64,000 nt of DNA from Curvibacter gracilis ATCC BAA-807 (GCF_000518645.1 NZ_JADZ01000012.1:62001-126000); one strand, 5' to 3'; shown: positions 44,523 to 53,256, counted from the first letter of the stretch. The notes: generated from the letters alone by a model not told the origin. Program-made: numbers and translations.

Positions 44523-45989
44523 ATGCCCACCCCAAAAAGCATACAAGATGAGGCTTTGCCAGGCTGGTTGCCGTGGCTGGCGGTGCGCGGTGGGCCCCGT
44601 TTTTTGCAGATTGCGGACGCCTTGCAGGCGGCGGTGGCTGATGGATCGCTGAAGCCCGGTGACCGGCTGCCCCCGCAGCGCCAGATGGCCGCGTGGCTGG
44701 CGGTGGACCTGACGACGGTCACGCGCGCCTACGACGAGGCGCGGCGCCGCAGGCTGCTGGAGGGGCGTGGTGCCCGGGGCACCTATGTGGCGGCGCCCAA
44801 GGTCGAGCTGAGCGCCGTGCTCGACCTGAGCATGAACACCCCGCCACCGCCGCAGGGGGTGGATTTTGACGACCTGTTGAAACAAGGCCTGTCTCAAGTG
44901 CTGATGAGGGCCGATGGCGGCATGTTGATGACCTACCACCTGGCCGGCGGCAGCGACTCCGACCGGCAGGCTGGGGCCCGGTGGCTTGAACCGATGCTGG
45001 GGCCGCTGGAGGCCAGTCAGTTGGTGGTCTGCCCGGGGGCGCAGGCGGCCATCGCCGCCTTGATGCTGGCGTTGACGGCACCGGGCGATGTCATCCTGAC
45101 CGAGCCCATGGGCTACCCGGGCTTGCGTGCCGCGGCGACCCAGTTTGGCCGGCGCATCCAGGTGGTGGAGGCGGACGAGCACGGCATGCTGCCCGATCGG
45201 CTGGAGCAAGCCTGCCGCCAGCACCAGCACCAGCACCAGCACCAGCACCAGCACCAGCACCAGCACCAGCACCAGCACCAGCACCAGCACCCGCCCGGGC
45301 TGCTCTACCTCAATCCGACCTTGCAGAACCCGACCGCCATCACCATGCCGCAGCACCGGCGCCAGGCGCTGGCCAGCGTGGCCCAGCGCTGCCAGCTGCG
45401 CATCATCGAAGACGACCCCTACTGGCGCCTGGCCGATGCCGCGCCCCCTCCGGTGGCCACCTATGCGCCAGAGCAGGTGTACTACATCTCCACCCTGTCG
45501 AAATGCCTCACGCCCGGCTTGCGGGTGGCCTATGTGCTGATGCGCGACCTGCAAGAGCGAGAGCGCTTTCTGCTTGCGCTGAGGTCTTTTGCGCTGATGG
45601 CGGCCCCGCTGAGCGCCGCCCTGGCCACGCAGTGGATCTTCGACGGTTCGGCCGACGCCTTGATGCAAGGCGTGCGCCAGGAGGCGCGCCAGCGCCACTG
45701 GATGGCCCGGGATGTGCTGGCCGGGCGCTACAGCGGCGCTGGCGACGGCCTGCATGTGTGGCTGCAGTTGCCGGCGTACTGGAGCCCCTCGCAACTGGCC
45801 CGCGCCGCCGACAACGAGGGCATTGCCGTCACGCCGGCAGACGCCTTTGCCATGGGTACCGGGTCGGCCAATGCCATCCGGATCTCCTTGGGCGGCATCC
45901 AGGACCGTGGGCGCTTGCAGGCCGGCCTGCAGCGGCTGTCGCATTTGCTGGCGCGGCCGCCGGAGGCGTTCAGCGCTGCGGTGGTGTGA
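44523..45989 (+). CDS. MocR-type PLP-dependent transcriptional regulator with Gln-His repeat
   Basis: A 488-residue fusion of a GntR winged helix (LKPGDRLPPQRQMAAWL, TVTRAYDEARRR, about 41-82) and a fold-type I aminotransferase domain. The Schiff-base Lys is in YISTLSKCLTPGLRVAYV. Between LEQACR and PPGLLYLNPTLQNPTA, where other MocR proteins have a short loop, a (QH)12 run is inserted (residues about 233-256). Such proteins sense a PLP-linked ligand and regulate one nearby operon. The target may be the divergent small membrane protein gene or a distant locus. Confidence 0.88.
   Translation: MPTPKSIQDEALPGWLPWLAVRGGPRFLQIADALQAAVADGSLKPGDRLPPQRQMAAWLAVDLTTVTRAYDEARRRRLLEGRGARGTYVAAPKVELSAVLDLSMNTPPPPQGVDFDDLLKQGLSQVLMRADGGMLMTYHLAGGSDSDRQAGARWLEPMLGPLEASQLVVCPGAQAAIAALMLALTAPGDVILTEPMGYPGLRAAATQFGRRIQVVEADEHGMLPDRLEQACRQHQHQHQHQHQHQHQHQHQHQHQHPPGLLYLNPTLQNPTAITMPQHRRQALASVAQRCQLRIIEDDPYWRLADAAPPPVATYAPEQVYYISTLSKCLTPGLRVAYVLMRDLQERERFLLALRSFALMAAPLSAALATQWIFDGSADALMQGVRQEARQRHWMARDVLAGRYSGAGDGLHVWLQLPAYWSPSQLARAADNEGIAVTPADAFAMGTGSANAIRISLGGIQDRGRLQAGLQRLSHLLARPPEAFSAAVV
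45219..45290 (+). repeat. 12 perfect copies of the hexamer CAGCAC
   Basis: A pure in-frame microsatellite inside the MocR-type gene, coding for alternating Gln and His. Unit changes by slippage keep the frame, adding or removing two residues each time. Confidence 0.97.
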
Positions 45990-46361
45990 CTGGCCCGGCA
46001 GCCGGGCGCGCCGTGCGGGGGGGGCGGCCCGTCATGCGCCGTTGTTGTTCGTTCAATGAACTCACACTATTTCTGTTCAAGAAATATTACAAACTCAAAT
46101 ACCAGTTTTTATTGTGCGTCATGACTTGATTGTCACGAAGCCGAGACGGGTGACGGGCAAAGTTGGCACAGCCTTGCCATCGTGGTTCGGCAAACGAAGG
46201 GGGTCAGCGGGTGATGGGCTTGTGTGGCCCGGGCTTGCCAAGCCCCGTTCGAGCAACTTGTTGCCGCCATGCCCCGCAGGCGAACTGCCCGTGCGGGTGA
46301 GGTCGGCATCGCCTTTCAACGCAATCTAGTCGTCAGCCAGGCGCTGACGAATCGAGGACAC
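45990..46361. other. non-coding stretch ahead of the porin gene
   Basis: 372 bases without a convincing gene. Around 46060-46135 the DNA is AT-rich (ATTACAAACTCAAATACCAG) in contrast to its flanks and probably holds the porin promoter and a long leader. No riboswitch was recognised. A short frame at 46114-46329 has no ribosome site and no family features. Confidence 0.5.
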
Positions 46362-47516
46362 ATGATGAAAAAGACCCTGATCGCTCTGGCCGCCCTGGGC
46401 GCGCTGACTTCGGTGGCGCAAGCCCAATCGAGCGTGGCTTTGTATGGCCTGCTGGACAGTGGCGTGCGCCACGACAGCGCCGGCCCCAAGGGCAGTGCAG
46501 GCAACACCGGTACGCAGAACCTGTTCACCTCGGGCATTCTGAACACCTCGCGCTTCGGCTTCCGTGGCACGGAAGACCTGGGCGGCGGCATGAAGGCCAA
46601 CTTCAACCTGGAGTCGGGCATCAACGCGGGCACGGGTGCCGGCTCCAGCACCAGCAACATCTTCGACCGCCGCGCCGTGCTGGGCATGGAAGACAGCTGG
46701 GGCCGTGTCGACATCGGCCGCAACACCACCTTTGCCTATGACCTGCAGGCGGGCTATGTGAACGATCCGCTGGGCCAGGAGCTGACCACCAACCGCCAGA
46801 ACGCCGCCGTGTCGGCCACCTCGGTGAACCCCCTGGGCACCCTGGTGGGTTCGGCCTTGGACACCTCGCGCCGCGACAACATGGTCAAGTACCTGAGCCC
46901 CAAGCTGGCAGGCACCAATCTGGGTCTGGCTTACTCGTTCGGCAACGTGTCGGGCTCCACCGCCGCCAACTCGTCGGTGCAGTTCATGGCCAAGTACGAC
47001 GTTCGCCCCCTGCAGCTGGGCTTGTCGTATGACCGCCTGCGCGACACCGCCGGCCGCAAGCAAACCCTGTTGACCACAGGCGGCAACTACATCTTCGAAG
47101 GCTACAAGGTCACCGGTGGCTACACCCAGATGCAGGCCGACGCCGGCTTTGTGAACAGCAACACCTCGATCCTGACCAACTCGGGCTCCAGCACCTCGCT
47201 GTACAAGTTCCTGGCCGGCGCCTCGGCCAGCACCACCGGCCTGAAGGCCGCGGTGTTCGACTTGGGCGTGGGCTTCAATGCCACGCCGCTGACCCAGGTG
47301 GTGGTGGCCTACTACAACACCAAGTACAGCGCCGATGGCCTGTCGTCCAACCGTTACGACACCTTTGCCGCCCGCGCCCGCTACACCCTGAGCAAGCGCA
47401 CCGACCTGTACGCCGCCATCGACTACACCAAGGCCAAGGGCATGACGGCCGCCCAGACCGCCAGCGGCACCACCAGCAACACCGGCCTGTCGGTCGGTAT
47501 CCAGCACCGCTTCTGA
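46362..47516 (+). CDS. outer-membrane general porin (betaproteobacterial type)
   Basis: A 384-residue porin. The signal MKKTLIALAALGALTSVAQA is followed by QSSVALYGLLDSGV, the family's first strand; SRFGFRGTEDLGGGMKANF, FDRRAVLGMEDSWG and the terminal Phe (GIQHRF) are classic of the Comamonadaceae/Neisseria-type trimeric 16-strand porin (Omp32-like). Terminal Phe fits BAM recognition. It may be constitutive or serve the adjacent aromatic-compound operon. Start is ATG 46362 or 46365. Confidence 0.95.
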   Translation: MMKKTLIALAALGALTSVAQAQSSVALYGLLDSGVRHDSAGPKGSAGNTGTQNLFTSGILNTSRFGFRGTEDLGGGMKANFNLESGINAGTGAGSSTSNIFDRRAVLGMEDSWGRVDIGRNTTFAYDLQAGYVNDPLGQELTTNRQNAAVSATSVNPLGTLVGSALDTSRRDNMVKYLSPKLAGTNLGLAYSFGNVSGSTAANSSVQFMAKYDVRPLQLGLSYDRLRDTAGRKQTLLTTGGNYIFEGYKVTGGYTQMQADAGFVNSNTSILTNSGSSTSLYKFLAGASASTTGLKAAVFDLGVGFNATPLTQVVVAYYNTKYSADGLSSNRYDTFAARARYTLSKRTDLYAAIDYTKAKGMTAAQTASGTTSNTGLSVGIQHRF

Positions 47517-47581
47517 CGGGCTGAACCGGGCGGGCGCTGCCGCGCCGGCCCGGTTTGCCAGGTGATTTCTCATTGCGTTTC

Positions 47582-47614
47582 ACCCGCCCCGCCTGCCAGC
47601 GTGGCGGGTTTTTT
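47582..47614 (+). terminator. intrinsic terminator after the porin gene
   Basis: ACCCGCC / GGCGGGT, a loop of 14 bases and six T residues. It lies just ahead of the stop of the convergent LysR gene. Confidence 0.8.
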
Positions 47615-47632
47615 CATGGGCGGCTCATCGGC

Positions 47633-48577
47633 TCATCGGCCGACCGTGCGCTGCAGCCCCATGAAGCTGGTCCATTTGCGCTCGGCCTCATCGCGCTCGA
47701 ACTCGGCCACCATGAAGTCGATGAAGGAGCGCACCTTGGCCGACAGGTGCCGCCGGTTGGGGTAGGCGATGTTGATCTGGATGCGGGGCAGGTCCCAGTC
47801 GTTGAGCAGCGGCACCAGCCGGCCCGCCACGATGTCGTCGTACACGATGTAGCTGGGCTGCACCAGAATGCCCAGGCCGCTGAGCGCGGCGGCGCGCAGC
47901 ACCTGCCCGTCGTTGGATTCGAGCAGGCCCTGGATAGGCACGGTCTGGGTCTGTTCGCCCCGGCTCAGGCGCAGCTCGTGGGCGTTGTTGGCGTGCACAT
48001 AGATCAGAAAGTCGTGGCCCGCCAGCGCCTCGGGTGTCTGGGGCTGGCCCCGCTCGGCCAGGTAGCTGGCCGAGGCGCACAGCACCCGGCGGGTCGAACC
48101 CAGGCGCCGGATGGTGATGCTGCTGTCGGGTTCGAACTCGCGGTTGCGGATGGCCACATCGATGCCGTTGTCGATCATGTCCAGGTAGCGGTTGGCGGTT
48201 TCGATGTGGATGCGCACCTGGGGGTAGAGCTGGTGGTAGCGCACCAGGCGCGGCGCGATCTGCTGCATCGAAAACGACAGCGAGGCGCTGATGCGCAGCA
48301 CGCCAGACGGGTTCAAGGTGCTGGAGTGGACGGCCGCCTCGGCCTCTTTCAGCTCGGCCAGCAGGGCGCGGGCGCGTTCGTAAAAATCCTGCCCCTCGCT
48401 GGTCAGGTACAGGCGCCGCGTGTTGCGCTCGACCAGGCGGGCGCTGAGCCGGGCCTCGAGTGAGGCCAGGTAGCGGCTGGCGGCCGGGTTGGACAGGCCC
48501 AAGGCCTCGGCCGCGCCGCCCAGGCTGCCCAGTTCGGCCACTTTGACAAACAGTTCCAGCTCGGTGAGGCGATCCAT
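47633..48577 (-). CDS. LysR-family regulator of the hydroxyquinol operon
   Basis: A 314-residue LysR protein. The helix-turn-helix is at GSLGGAAEALGLSNPAASRYL (about 17-37) and the effector domain fills the rest. Its gene is divergent from the dioxygenase gene, 113 bases away, and its start codon lies inside a long palindrome, so autoregulation and control of the operon are both likely. The inducer is probably an aromatic intermediate of the pathway. Confidence 0.92.
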   Translation of the reverse strand: MDRLTELELFVKVAELGSLGGAAEALGLSNPAASRYLASLEARLSARLVERNTRRLYLTSEGQDFYERARALLAELKEAEAAVHSSTLNPSGVLRISASLSFSMQQIAPRLVRYHQLYPQVRIHIETANRYLDMIDNGIDVAIRNREFEPDSSITIRRLGSTRRVLCASASYLAERGQPQTPEALAGHDFLIYVHANNAHELRLSRGEQTQTVPIQGLLESNDGQVLRAAALSGLGILVQPSYIVYDDIVAGRLVPLLNDWDLPRIQINIAYPNRRHLSAKVRSFIDFMVAEFERDEAERKWTSFMGLQRTVGR

Positions 48578-48599
48578 ATTTCCATTTTATGGAAATATG
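48575..48599. promoter_or_regulatory. LysR-type operator: perfect 11-bp inverted repeat
   Basis: CATATTTCCAT TTT ATGGAAATATG. It contains the LysR hallmark T-N11-A (TCCAT-N3-ATGGA) and includes the regulator's own ATG at one end. It is about 90 bases from the dioxygenase start. Confidence 0.8.
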
Positions 48600-48690
48600 A
48601 TTTCCTTCGAATGCTGTTTTATTCTTCTGCGTGAAATTCTAAAGTGTCACCCAGGGCCCAGGCAGAGGCCTCAACCCCAGGAGACACGGC

Positions 48691-49527
48691 ATGCGCAACC
48701 TCAATCAAGACAACATCACCCAGGCGGTCATCGCCAGCTTTGGCGACACCCGCGACCCCAGGCTCAAAGAGATCGTGATCAGCCTGGTGCAGCACCTGCA
48801 TGCCTTTGCCCGCGAGGTGAAGCTGACCGAGGCGGAGTGGTTTGCCGGCATCGAGTTCCTGACCCGCTGCGGCCACATCACCGACGAGCGCCGGCAAGAG
48901 TTCATCCTGCTGTCCGATGTGCTGGGCCTGTCGATGCTCACGGTGGCCATGAACCAGGACAAGCCCCATGGCTGTACCGAGGCCACGGTCTTCGGGCCCT
49001 TCCATGTCAAGAACGCCCCCCATTACGAGCTGGGGGCCGACATCTCCAACGGCGCCAAGGGCACACCCTGCCTGGTGCGCGGTCGGGTGCTCGACACCCG
49101 GGGCCAGCCGGTGGCCGGGGCGCATCTGGATGTCTGGCAATCGGACGAGGACGGCCTGTACGACGTGCAGCACGAGGGCCTGACCCAGGCCCAGGCGCGC
49201 GGCACCTTGAACGCCGATGCCCAGGGCCGCTACCACTTCCGCTCCATCGTGGCCGTGCCCTACGCCATTCCGCACGATGGGCCGGTGGGTGCGCTGCTGG
49301 AGGCCACCGGCCGCCATCCCTGGCGGCCCGCCCACCTGCACTTCAAGATCGACGCGCCGGGCTACCAGAGCCTGATCACCCATGTGTTCCGCGATCAGAG
49401 CGACTACCTCGACTCAGACGCGGTGTTCGGCGTGCGCCAGTCGCTGGTGTGCGACTGGGTGCCCCAGCCCGACGGCTCTTACCTGCTGGAGTACGACTTC
49501 GTGCTCAACCCGGCCTCGGCGCAATAA
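48691..49527 (+). CDS. hydroxyquinol 1,2-dioxygenase (intradiol)
   Basis: A 278-residue non-haem Fe(III) enzyme that opens 1,2,4-trihydroxybenzene to maleylacetate. The N-terminal helical part (about 1-105) and the catechol dioxygenase barrel are both present. Iron ligands are predicted as Tyr157 (DGLYDVQ), Tyr181 (GRYHFRS), His215 and His217 (RPAHLHFKI). Catechol dioxygenases are close relatives; the maleylacetate reductase in the same operon supports hydroxyquinol. Confidence 0.9.
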   Translation: MRNLNQDNITQAVIASFGDTRDPRLKEIVISLVQHLHAFAREVKLTEAEWFAGIEFLTRCGHITDERRQEFILLSDVLGLSMLTVAMNQDKPHGCTEATVFGPFHVKNAPHYELGADISNGAKGTPCLVRGRVLDTRGQPVAGAHLDVWQSDEDGLYDVQHEGLTQAQARGTLNADAQGRYHFRSIVAVPYAIPHDGPVGALLEATGRHPWRPAHLHFKIDAPGYQSLITHVFRDQSDYLDSDAVFGVRQSLVCDWVPQPDGSYLLEYDFVLNPASAQ

Positions 49528-49531
49528 CACC

Positions 49532-49831
49532 ATGCTGTACGCCTTTCACCTCATCGACCGGCCCGGGTCGGCCGCGCTGCGCCTGCAAATGCGCCCCGAG
49601 CACAAAGCCTGTCTGGCCCAGCTTCAAGAGCGCATCGCTTTTGCCGGCCCCCTGCTGCAAGACGATGGCCAGACCATGGTCGGCAGTCTGCTGGTCATCG
49701 ACTTCCCCGGCCGTGCGGCGGCCGAGGCCTGGCTGGCGCAAGAGCCGTTTCACCGCTCAGGCCTGTACGCCAGCGTGCAGATCCACGCCTTCAGCAACCT
49801 CTGGCCCCAGCGGATCGGATTCGCCCCATGA
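49532..49831 (+). CDS. YciI-like protein
   Basis: A 99-residue ferredoxin-like alpha/beta protein of the YCII family. MLYAFHLIDRPGSAALRLQM, RPEHKACLAQ and GPLLQDDGQTMVGSLLV (about 39-55) are the recognisable parts. The family contains the dehydrochlorinase-like TftG and proteins with His-Asp pairs, and members sit in aromatic degradation operons. Role unknown, perhaps in isomerising or dehydrating an intermediate. It lies four bases after the dioxygenase gene. Confidence 0.85.
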   Translation: MLYAFHLIDRPGSAALRLQMRPEHKACLAQLQERIAFAGPLLQDDGQTMVGSLLVIDFPGRAAAEAWLAQEPFHRSGLYASVQIHAFSNLWPQRIGFAP

Positions 49832-50184
49832 ACCCAGGCTCACTTGTGCGCCACATCGTGATGTGGAACATCGCCGGGGCCACGCCGGCAGAAAAGCGCG
49901 CCAACATCGAGCGCCTGCGCCAGGGCTTCGAGCGGCTCAGGGGCCGCATTCCCGGCCTGCTGCAGCTGGACATCGGTGTGGACAGCAGCGGGGTCGACTA
50001 TGCCTGCGACGTGGTGCTCTACAGCGAGTTCGCATCGCAGGCCGCCCTGGAGGCCTACGCCGCCCACCCCGAGCACCTGCAACTGAAGGCCGAACTGGGC
50101 AGCATGCGCACGGCACGCCATCAGGTGGACTACGCCTGGGCGCCCCTGGCGGCCGCGATCGACACCCCGGAGCCACCCCAATGA
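49828..50184 (+). CDS. Dabb-family (stress-responsive alpha/beta barrel) protein
   Basis: A 118-residue dimeric alpha/beta barrel protein. VRHIVMWNIAG (about 6-16), the centre LLQLDIGVDSSGVDYACDVVLYSEF and HPEHLQLKAEL are the Dabb pattern. It overlaps the YciI gene by four bases and the reductase gene by four. Its role in the pathway is unknown; similar proteins act on polyketide-like phenols. Confidence 0.85.
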   Translation: MNPGSLVRHIVMWNIAGATPAEKRANIERLRQGFERLRGRIPGLLQLDIGVDSSGVDYACDVVLYSEFASQAALEAYAAHPEHLQLKAELGSMRTARHQVDYAWAPLAAAIDTPEPPQ

Positions 50185-51287
50185 ACGACTTCATCTACCA
50201 GGCCCAATCGCCCCGCGTCGTGTTCGGCGCCGGTTCGCTCCAGCACCTGGAGCGCGAAATCGATCTTCTGGGCGCGCGGCGGGCCTTGGTCCTCTGCACC
50301 CCCCAGCAGGCCGGCGCGGCCCAGGCCGTGGTCGATCGCCTGGGCCCGCGTGCGGCGGGCCTGTACGCCCAGGCCGTGATGCACGTGCCCATCGAAACCG
50401 CCCGCGCAGCCCGTGCCGAGGCCGCCCGCCTGCAGGCCGATTGCGCCATCGCGCTGGGCGGTGGCTCGACCATCGGGCTGGGCAAGGCCATCGCCCTGGA
50501 GTCGGGGCTGCCGATCGTGGCCATCCCCACCACCTATGCCGGCAGCGAGATGACCCCGATCTACGGCATCACCGAGGCCGGGCTCAAAAAGACGGGGCGC
50601 GACCCCCGCGTCCTGCCGCGCACCGTGATCTACGACCCCGAGCTGAGCCGCAGCCTGCCCCTGGCCCTCAGCGCCACCAGCGGCATGAACGCCATCGCCC
50701 ACGCGGTCGAGGGCCTGTACGCCAGCGACAGCAACCCTATCCTGGACCTGATGGCCGAGGAGGGCATCCGGGCCCTGGCCACGGCCCTGCCGCAGATACG
50801 CGAGCAGCCCCCACACCTGGTCCAGCCGAACCAGCCGGCCCCGGCCGGCGACGCCCGCGCCCAGGCCCTGTATGGCGCCTGGTTGTGCGGCAGCGTGCTG
50901 GGGCAGGTCAGCATGGCCTTGCACCACAAGCTGTGCCACACCCTGGGCGGCAGCTTCAACCTGCCCCATGCCGAAACCCACACCGTGGTGCTGCCGCATG
51001 CGCTGGCCTTCAACCTGCCGCAGGTGCCCCTGGCCGCCCAGCGCATCGCCCGGGCGCTGGGCCTGCCCCACGCGGGGCAAGCCGCCACGGGCCTGTACGA
51101 CCTGGCCCGCTCGCTGGGCACGCCGCTGGGCCTGCGTGAGCTGGGCCTGCAAGAGCGCGACCTCGACCGCGTCTGCGAACTCGCCCTGACCCAGCAATAC
51201 CCCAACCCGCGGCCCCTGGAGCAGGCCGCGCTGCGCCAGCTTTTGCAAATGGCCTACGAAGGCACCCGGCCGCTTGCGGCGGACTGA
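50181..51287 (+). CDS. maleylacetate reductase
   Basis: A 368-residue member of the iron-containing alcohol dehydrogenase superfamily. ALGGGSTIGLGKAIAL (about 91-106) binds NAD(P), PTTYAGSEMTPIYGIT (about 113-128) is typical of maleylacetate reductases, and HHKLCHTLGGSFNLPHAETH contains the conserved His residues. It turns maleylacetate into 3-oxoadipate, joining the product of the dioxygenase to the beta-ketoadipate pathway. Confidence 0.92.
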   Translation: MNDFIYQAQSPRVVFGAGSLQHLEREIDLLGARRALVLCTPQQAGAAQAVVDRLGPRAAGLYAQAVMHVPIETARAARAEAARLQADCAIALGGGSTIGLGKAIALESGLPIVAIPTTYAGSEMTPIYGITEAGLKKTGRDPRVLPRTVIYDPELSRSLPLALSATSGMNAIAHAVEGLYASDSNPILDLMAEEGIRALATALPQIREQPPHLVQPNQPAPAGDARAQALYGAWLCGSVLGQVSMALHHKLCHTLGGSFNLPHAETHTVVLPHALAFNLPQVPLAAQRIARALGLPHAGQAATGLYDLARSLGTPLGLRELGLQERDLDRVCELALTQQYPNPRPLEQAALRQLLQMAYEGTRPLAAD

Positions 51288-51311
51288 ACCCCACAACAAC
51301 CAGGAGACAAC

Positions 51312-52325
51312 ATGACACGCCAAACCACCGCCCCCCGATCCAGCCCCAGGCTGGCCCAGCCCCTTTCCCGCCGTCTTTGCCACCTGGCCCTGCTCGGCCT
51401 GGCCGCAGCGGCCTGCGGCCCGACCCTCGCCCAGGACAAGTACCCGAGCAAGGTGATCAAGGTCATCGTGCCGTTCCCGGCCGGAACCGCCCCCGACGTG
51501 ATGGCCCGGTTCTGGGGCGAGCGGCTGGGTAAGGCCCTGGGGCAGGGGGTGGTCGTCGACAACAAGCCCGGGGCCAGCACCATCGTGGGCACCCAGCAGT
51601 TTGTGGCCTCGCCGGCGGACGGCTACACCTTTCTGTACACCGCCAGCGGCACGGTGGCCATCAACCCCTACGTCTACAAAAAGCTGCCCTACCAGACCAG
51701 CGATCTGGTGCCCGTGATCCAGACCCTGTCGATCCCGCTGGTGATCAGCGTGGCGGCCAGTTCGCCCTACAAGACCCTGGGCGACCTGATCAAGGACGCC
51801 AAGGAGCACCCCAACCAGCTCAGCTACGCCTCCTACGGCGTGGCCACGGCGCCCCATGTGTCGATGGCCTACTTTGCCAACAGCGCCAACATCACGCTGA
51901 ACCATGTGCCCTACAAGGACGGCGGCCTCAACGACATCGTGGGCGGCCAGGTGGGCACGGCCTTCAGCCCGATCGCCGATGTGTTGCAGTTCATCCGCAC
52001 CGGCCGGGTCCGCGCGCTGGCCGTGTCCAGCCGGCAACGCCTGGAATCCCTGCCCCAGGTGCCCACCGTGGCCGAGACCTTCCCGGGCTTCGAGGGCGAC
52101 TCCTGGCATGGCGTGTTCGCTTTGAAGGGCACACCGCAGGCCGTCATCGATCAGGTGTCGTCGATCTCCCAGAAGATCGTGGCCTCCGACGAGTACCGCA
52201 AATACCTGGCCAGCATGGGCCTGGTGCCCATCGGCGGCAGCCCCGAAACCTTTGCCACCGTGCTGCAGGCCGACAGCAAGCGCTGGATGGCGGTGGTCAA
52301 GAACAACAACATCAGCCTGGATTGA
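51312..52325 (+). CDS. tripartite tricarboxylate (Bug) family periplasmic receptor
   Basis: A 337-residue solute-binding protein. A signal peptide of about 40 residues (RRLCHLALLGLAAAACGPTLA) precedes the mature domain YPSKVIKVIVPFPAGTAPDVM. It has no TctA/TctB membrane partners here, the usual situation for Bug proteins. As the last gene of the hydroxyquinol operon it probably binds the aromatic precursor or a carboxylate derivative. Confidence 0.9.
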   Translation: MTRQTTAPRSSPRLAQPLSRRLCHLALLGLAAAACGPTLAQDKYPSKVIKVIVPFPAGTAPDVMARFWGERLGKALGQGVVVDNKPGASTIVGTQQFVASPADGYTFLYTASGTVAINPYVYKKLPYQTSDLVPVIQTLSIPLVISVAASSPYKTLGDLIKDAKEHPNQLSYASYGVATAPHVSMAYFANSANITLNHVPYKDGGLNDIVGGQVGTAFSPIADVLQFIRTGRVRALAVSSRQRLESLPQVPTVAETFPGFEGDSWHGVFALKGTPQAVIDQVSSISQKIVASDEYRKYLASMGLVPIGGSPETFATVLQADSKRWMAVVKNNNISLD

Positions 52326-52558
52326 GGAGCTCGCCCCGGCCTGACTCGCACGGGGCAGAACGGGGCTGCTTCATGGCGTTGCGCAGGCGTTCGGACTGGT
52401 TTCATTTCAACGCTTTGAGGGGGGGCTTGGATTGGTCGTCCGTCAGCATCAAACGCCCGTCGGCTGCGGCACCGCGAGCGCGGGCTTTTCCCGACGCGCT
52501 TGGCCGGGCTGGGGCATGGTTGACGTTTTGACCGCCTTGCGGTCCATCGGAAGACCAG

Positions 52559-53092
52559 ATGCTCAAGTTCCCTGCCTGTTTTGAGGAGTCCGTCCATGGC
52601 GGCTTCGTCGTCACCTTTCGCGACATTCCCGAGGCGATCACCCAAGGCGACACCTTCGCGCAGGCGCATGCCATGGCGATCGATGCCCTGACCACCGCGA
52701 TGGACTTCTATGTGGAAGACCGGCGCCCGGTGCCCCTGCCCAGCACGGCGCGCTCGGGTGAGCACCTGCTTGCATTGCCTCCCACCATCGTGGCCAAGGT
52801 GTTGCTGCACAACACCTGCCTTGAATCCCGTACTCGGCCCGCCGATCTGGCACGCGCCATGGGCATCAAGCCCCAGGAGGTCCACCGCATTCTGGATCTG
52901 CACCACGCCACCCAGATCGACACCCTGGCCGTCGCGTTCCGCGCCTTGGGGTGTGAGTTGGTGATTCAGGCCCGGCCTTTGCCTTTGCTTTCGCCGCCCT
53001 CGTGCCTGGCATCTGGCTCATCAAGCGCTTCGTCAAGCGCTTCGGCCACTTCGTGTCGGGCTGACCAGTCGTTGGACAAGGTCCGCAGGTAG
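52559..53092 (+). CDS. HicB-type antitoxin with C-terminal helix-turn-helix and odd tail
   Basis: A 177-residue protein. The HicB fold is at residues 1-50 (FEESVHGGFVVTFRDIPEA, then GDTFAQAHAMAIDAL), and a Cro/XRE-like helix-turn-helix follows (RPADLARAMGIKPQEVHRILDL, about 97-118). After residue 140 the sequence is Ser/Ala/Pro-rich and overlaps the convergent small gene by 127 bases; normal HicB proteins stop near 135. The original stop may be lost, or the overlap may be real. No HicA toxin gene is found upstream, so it is an orphan. Confidence 0.8.
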   Translation: MLKFPACFEESVHGGFVVTFRDIPEAITQGDTFAQAHAMAIDALTTAMDFYVEDRRPVPLPSTARSGEHLLALPPTIVAKVLLHNTCLESRTRPADLARAMGIKPQEVHRILDLHHATQIDTLAVAFRALGCELVIQARPLPLLSPPSCLASGSSSASSSASATSCRADQSLDKVRR

Positions 53093-53178
53093 ATCGGGAT
53101 CAGCAGAACACAGATGCCCCACAGGACCAGGACCACCATCAGGACGAGCAAAAACAGGGTGATGAGCATGGCGGCCAT
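52966..53178 (-). CDS. small membrane protein (convergent overlap with the HicB gene)
   Basis: A 70-residue protein. One long hydrophobic stretch (about 4-29, LITLFLLVLMVVLVLWGICVL) is followed by a charged tail rich in Glu, Asp and Lys. No family recognised. It overlaps the HicB gene tail on the other strand by 127 bases. Confidence 0.55.
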   Translation of the reverse strand: MAAMLITLFLLVLMVVLVLWGICVLLIPIYLRTLSNDWSARHEVAEALDEALDEPDARHEGGESKGKGRA

Positions 53179-53256
53179 TGTTTGCGTCGCGGCGTCGCGG
53201 CCGGGCTGTTCAGCGCGGTAGGCAGCTCTGGTGCCGCGTCAAATGGATGGGCGGCT

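Noticed and set aside
46119-46319. Possible riboswitch or RNA gene in the porin leader
   Set aside because: I could not find a consistent set of stems or a known consensus.
45990-46330. Short frame ahead of the porin gene
   Set aside because: No ribosome site, no conserved features; fits a leader region better.
52326-52558. HicA toxin gene upstream of the HicB gene
   Set aside because: Neither strand shows the HicA pattern with its conserved His (GSHH.F).
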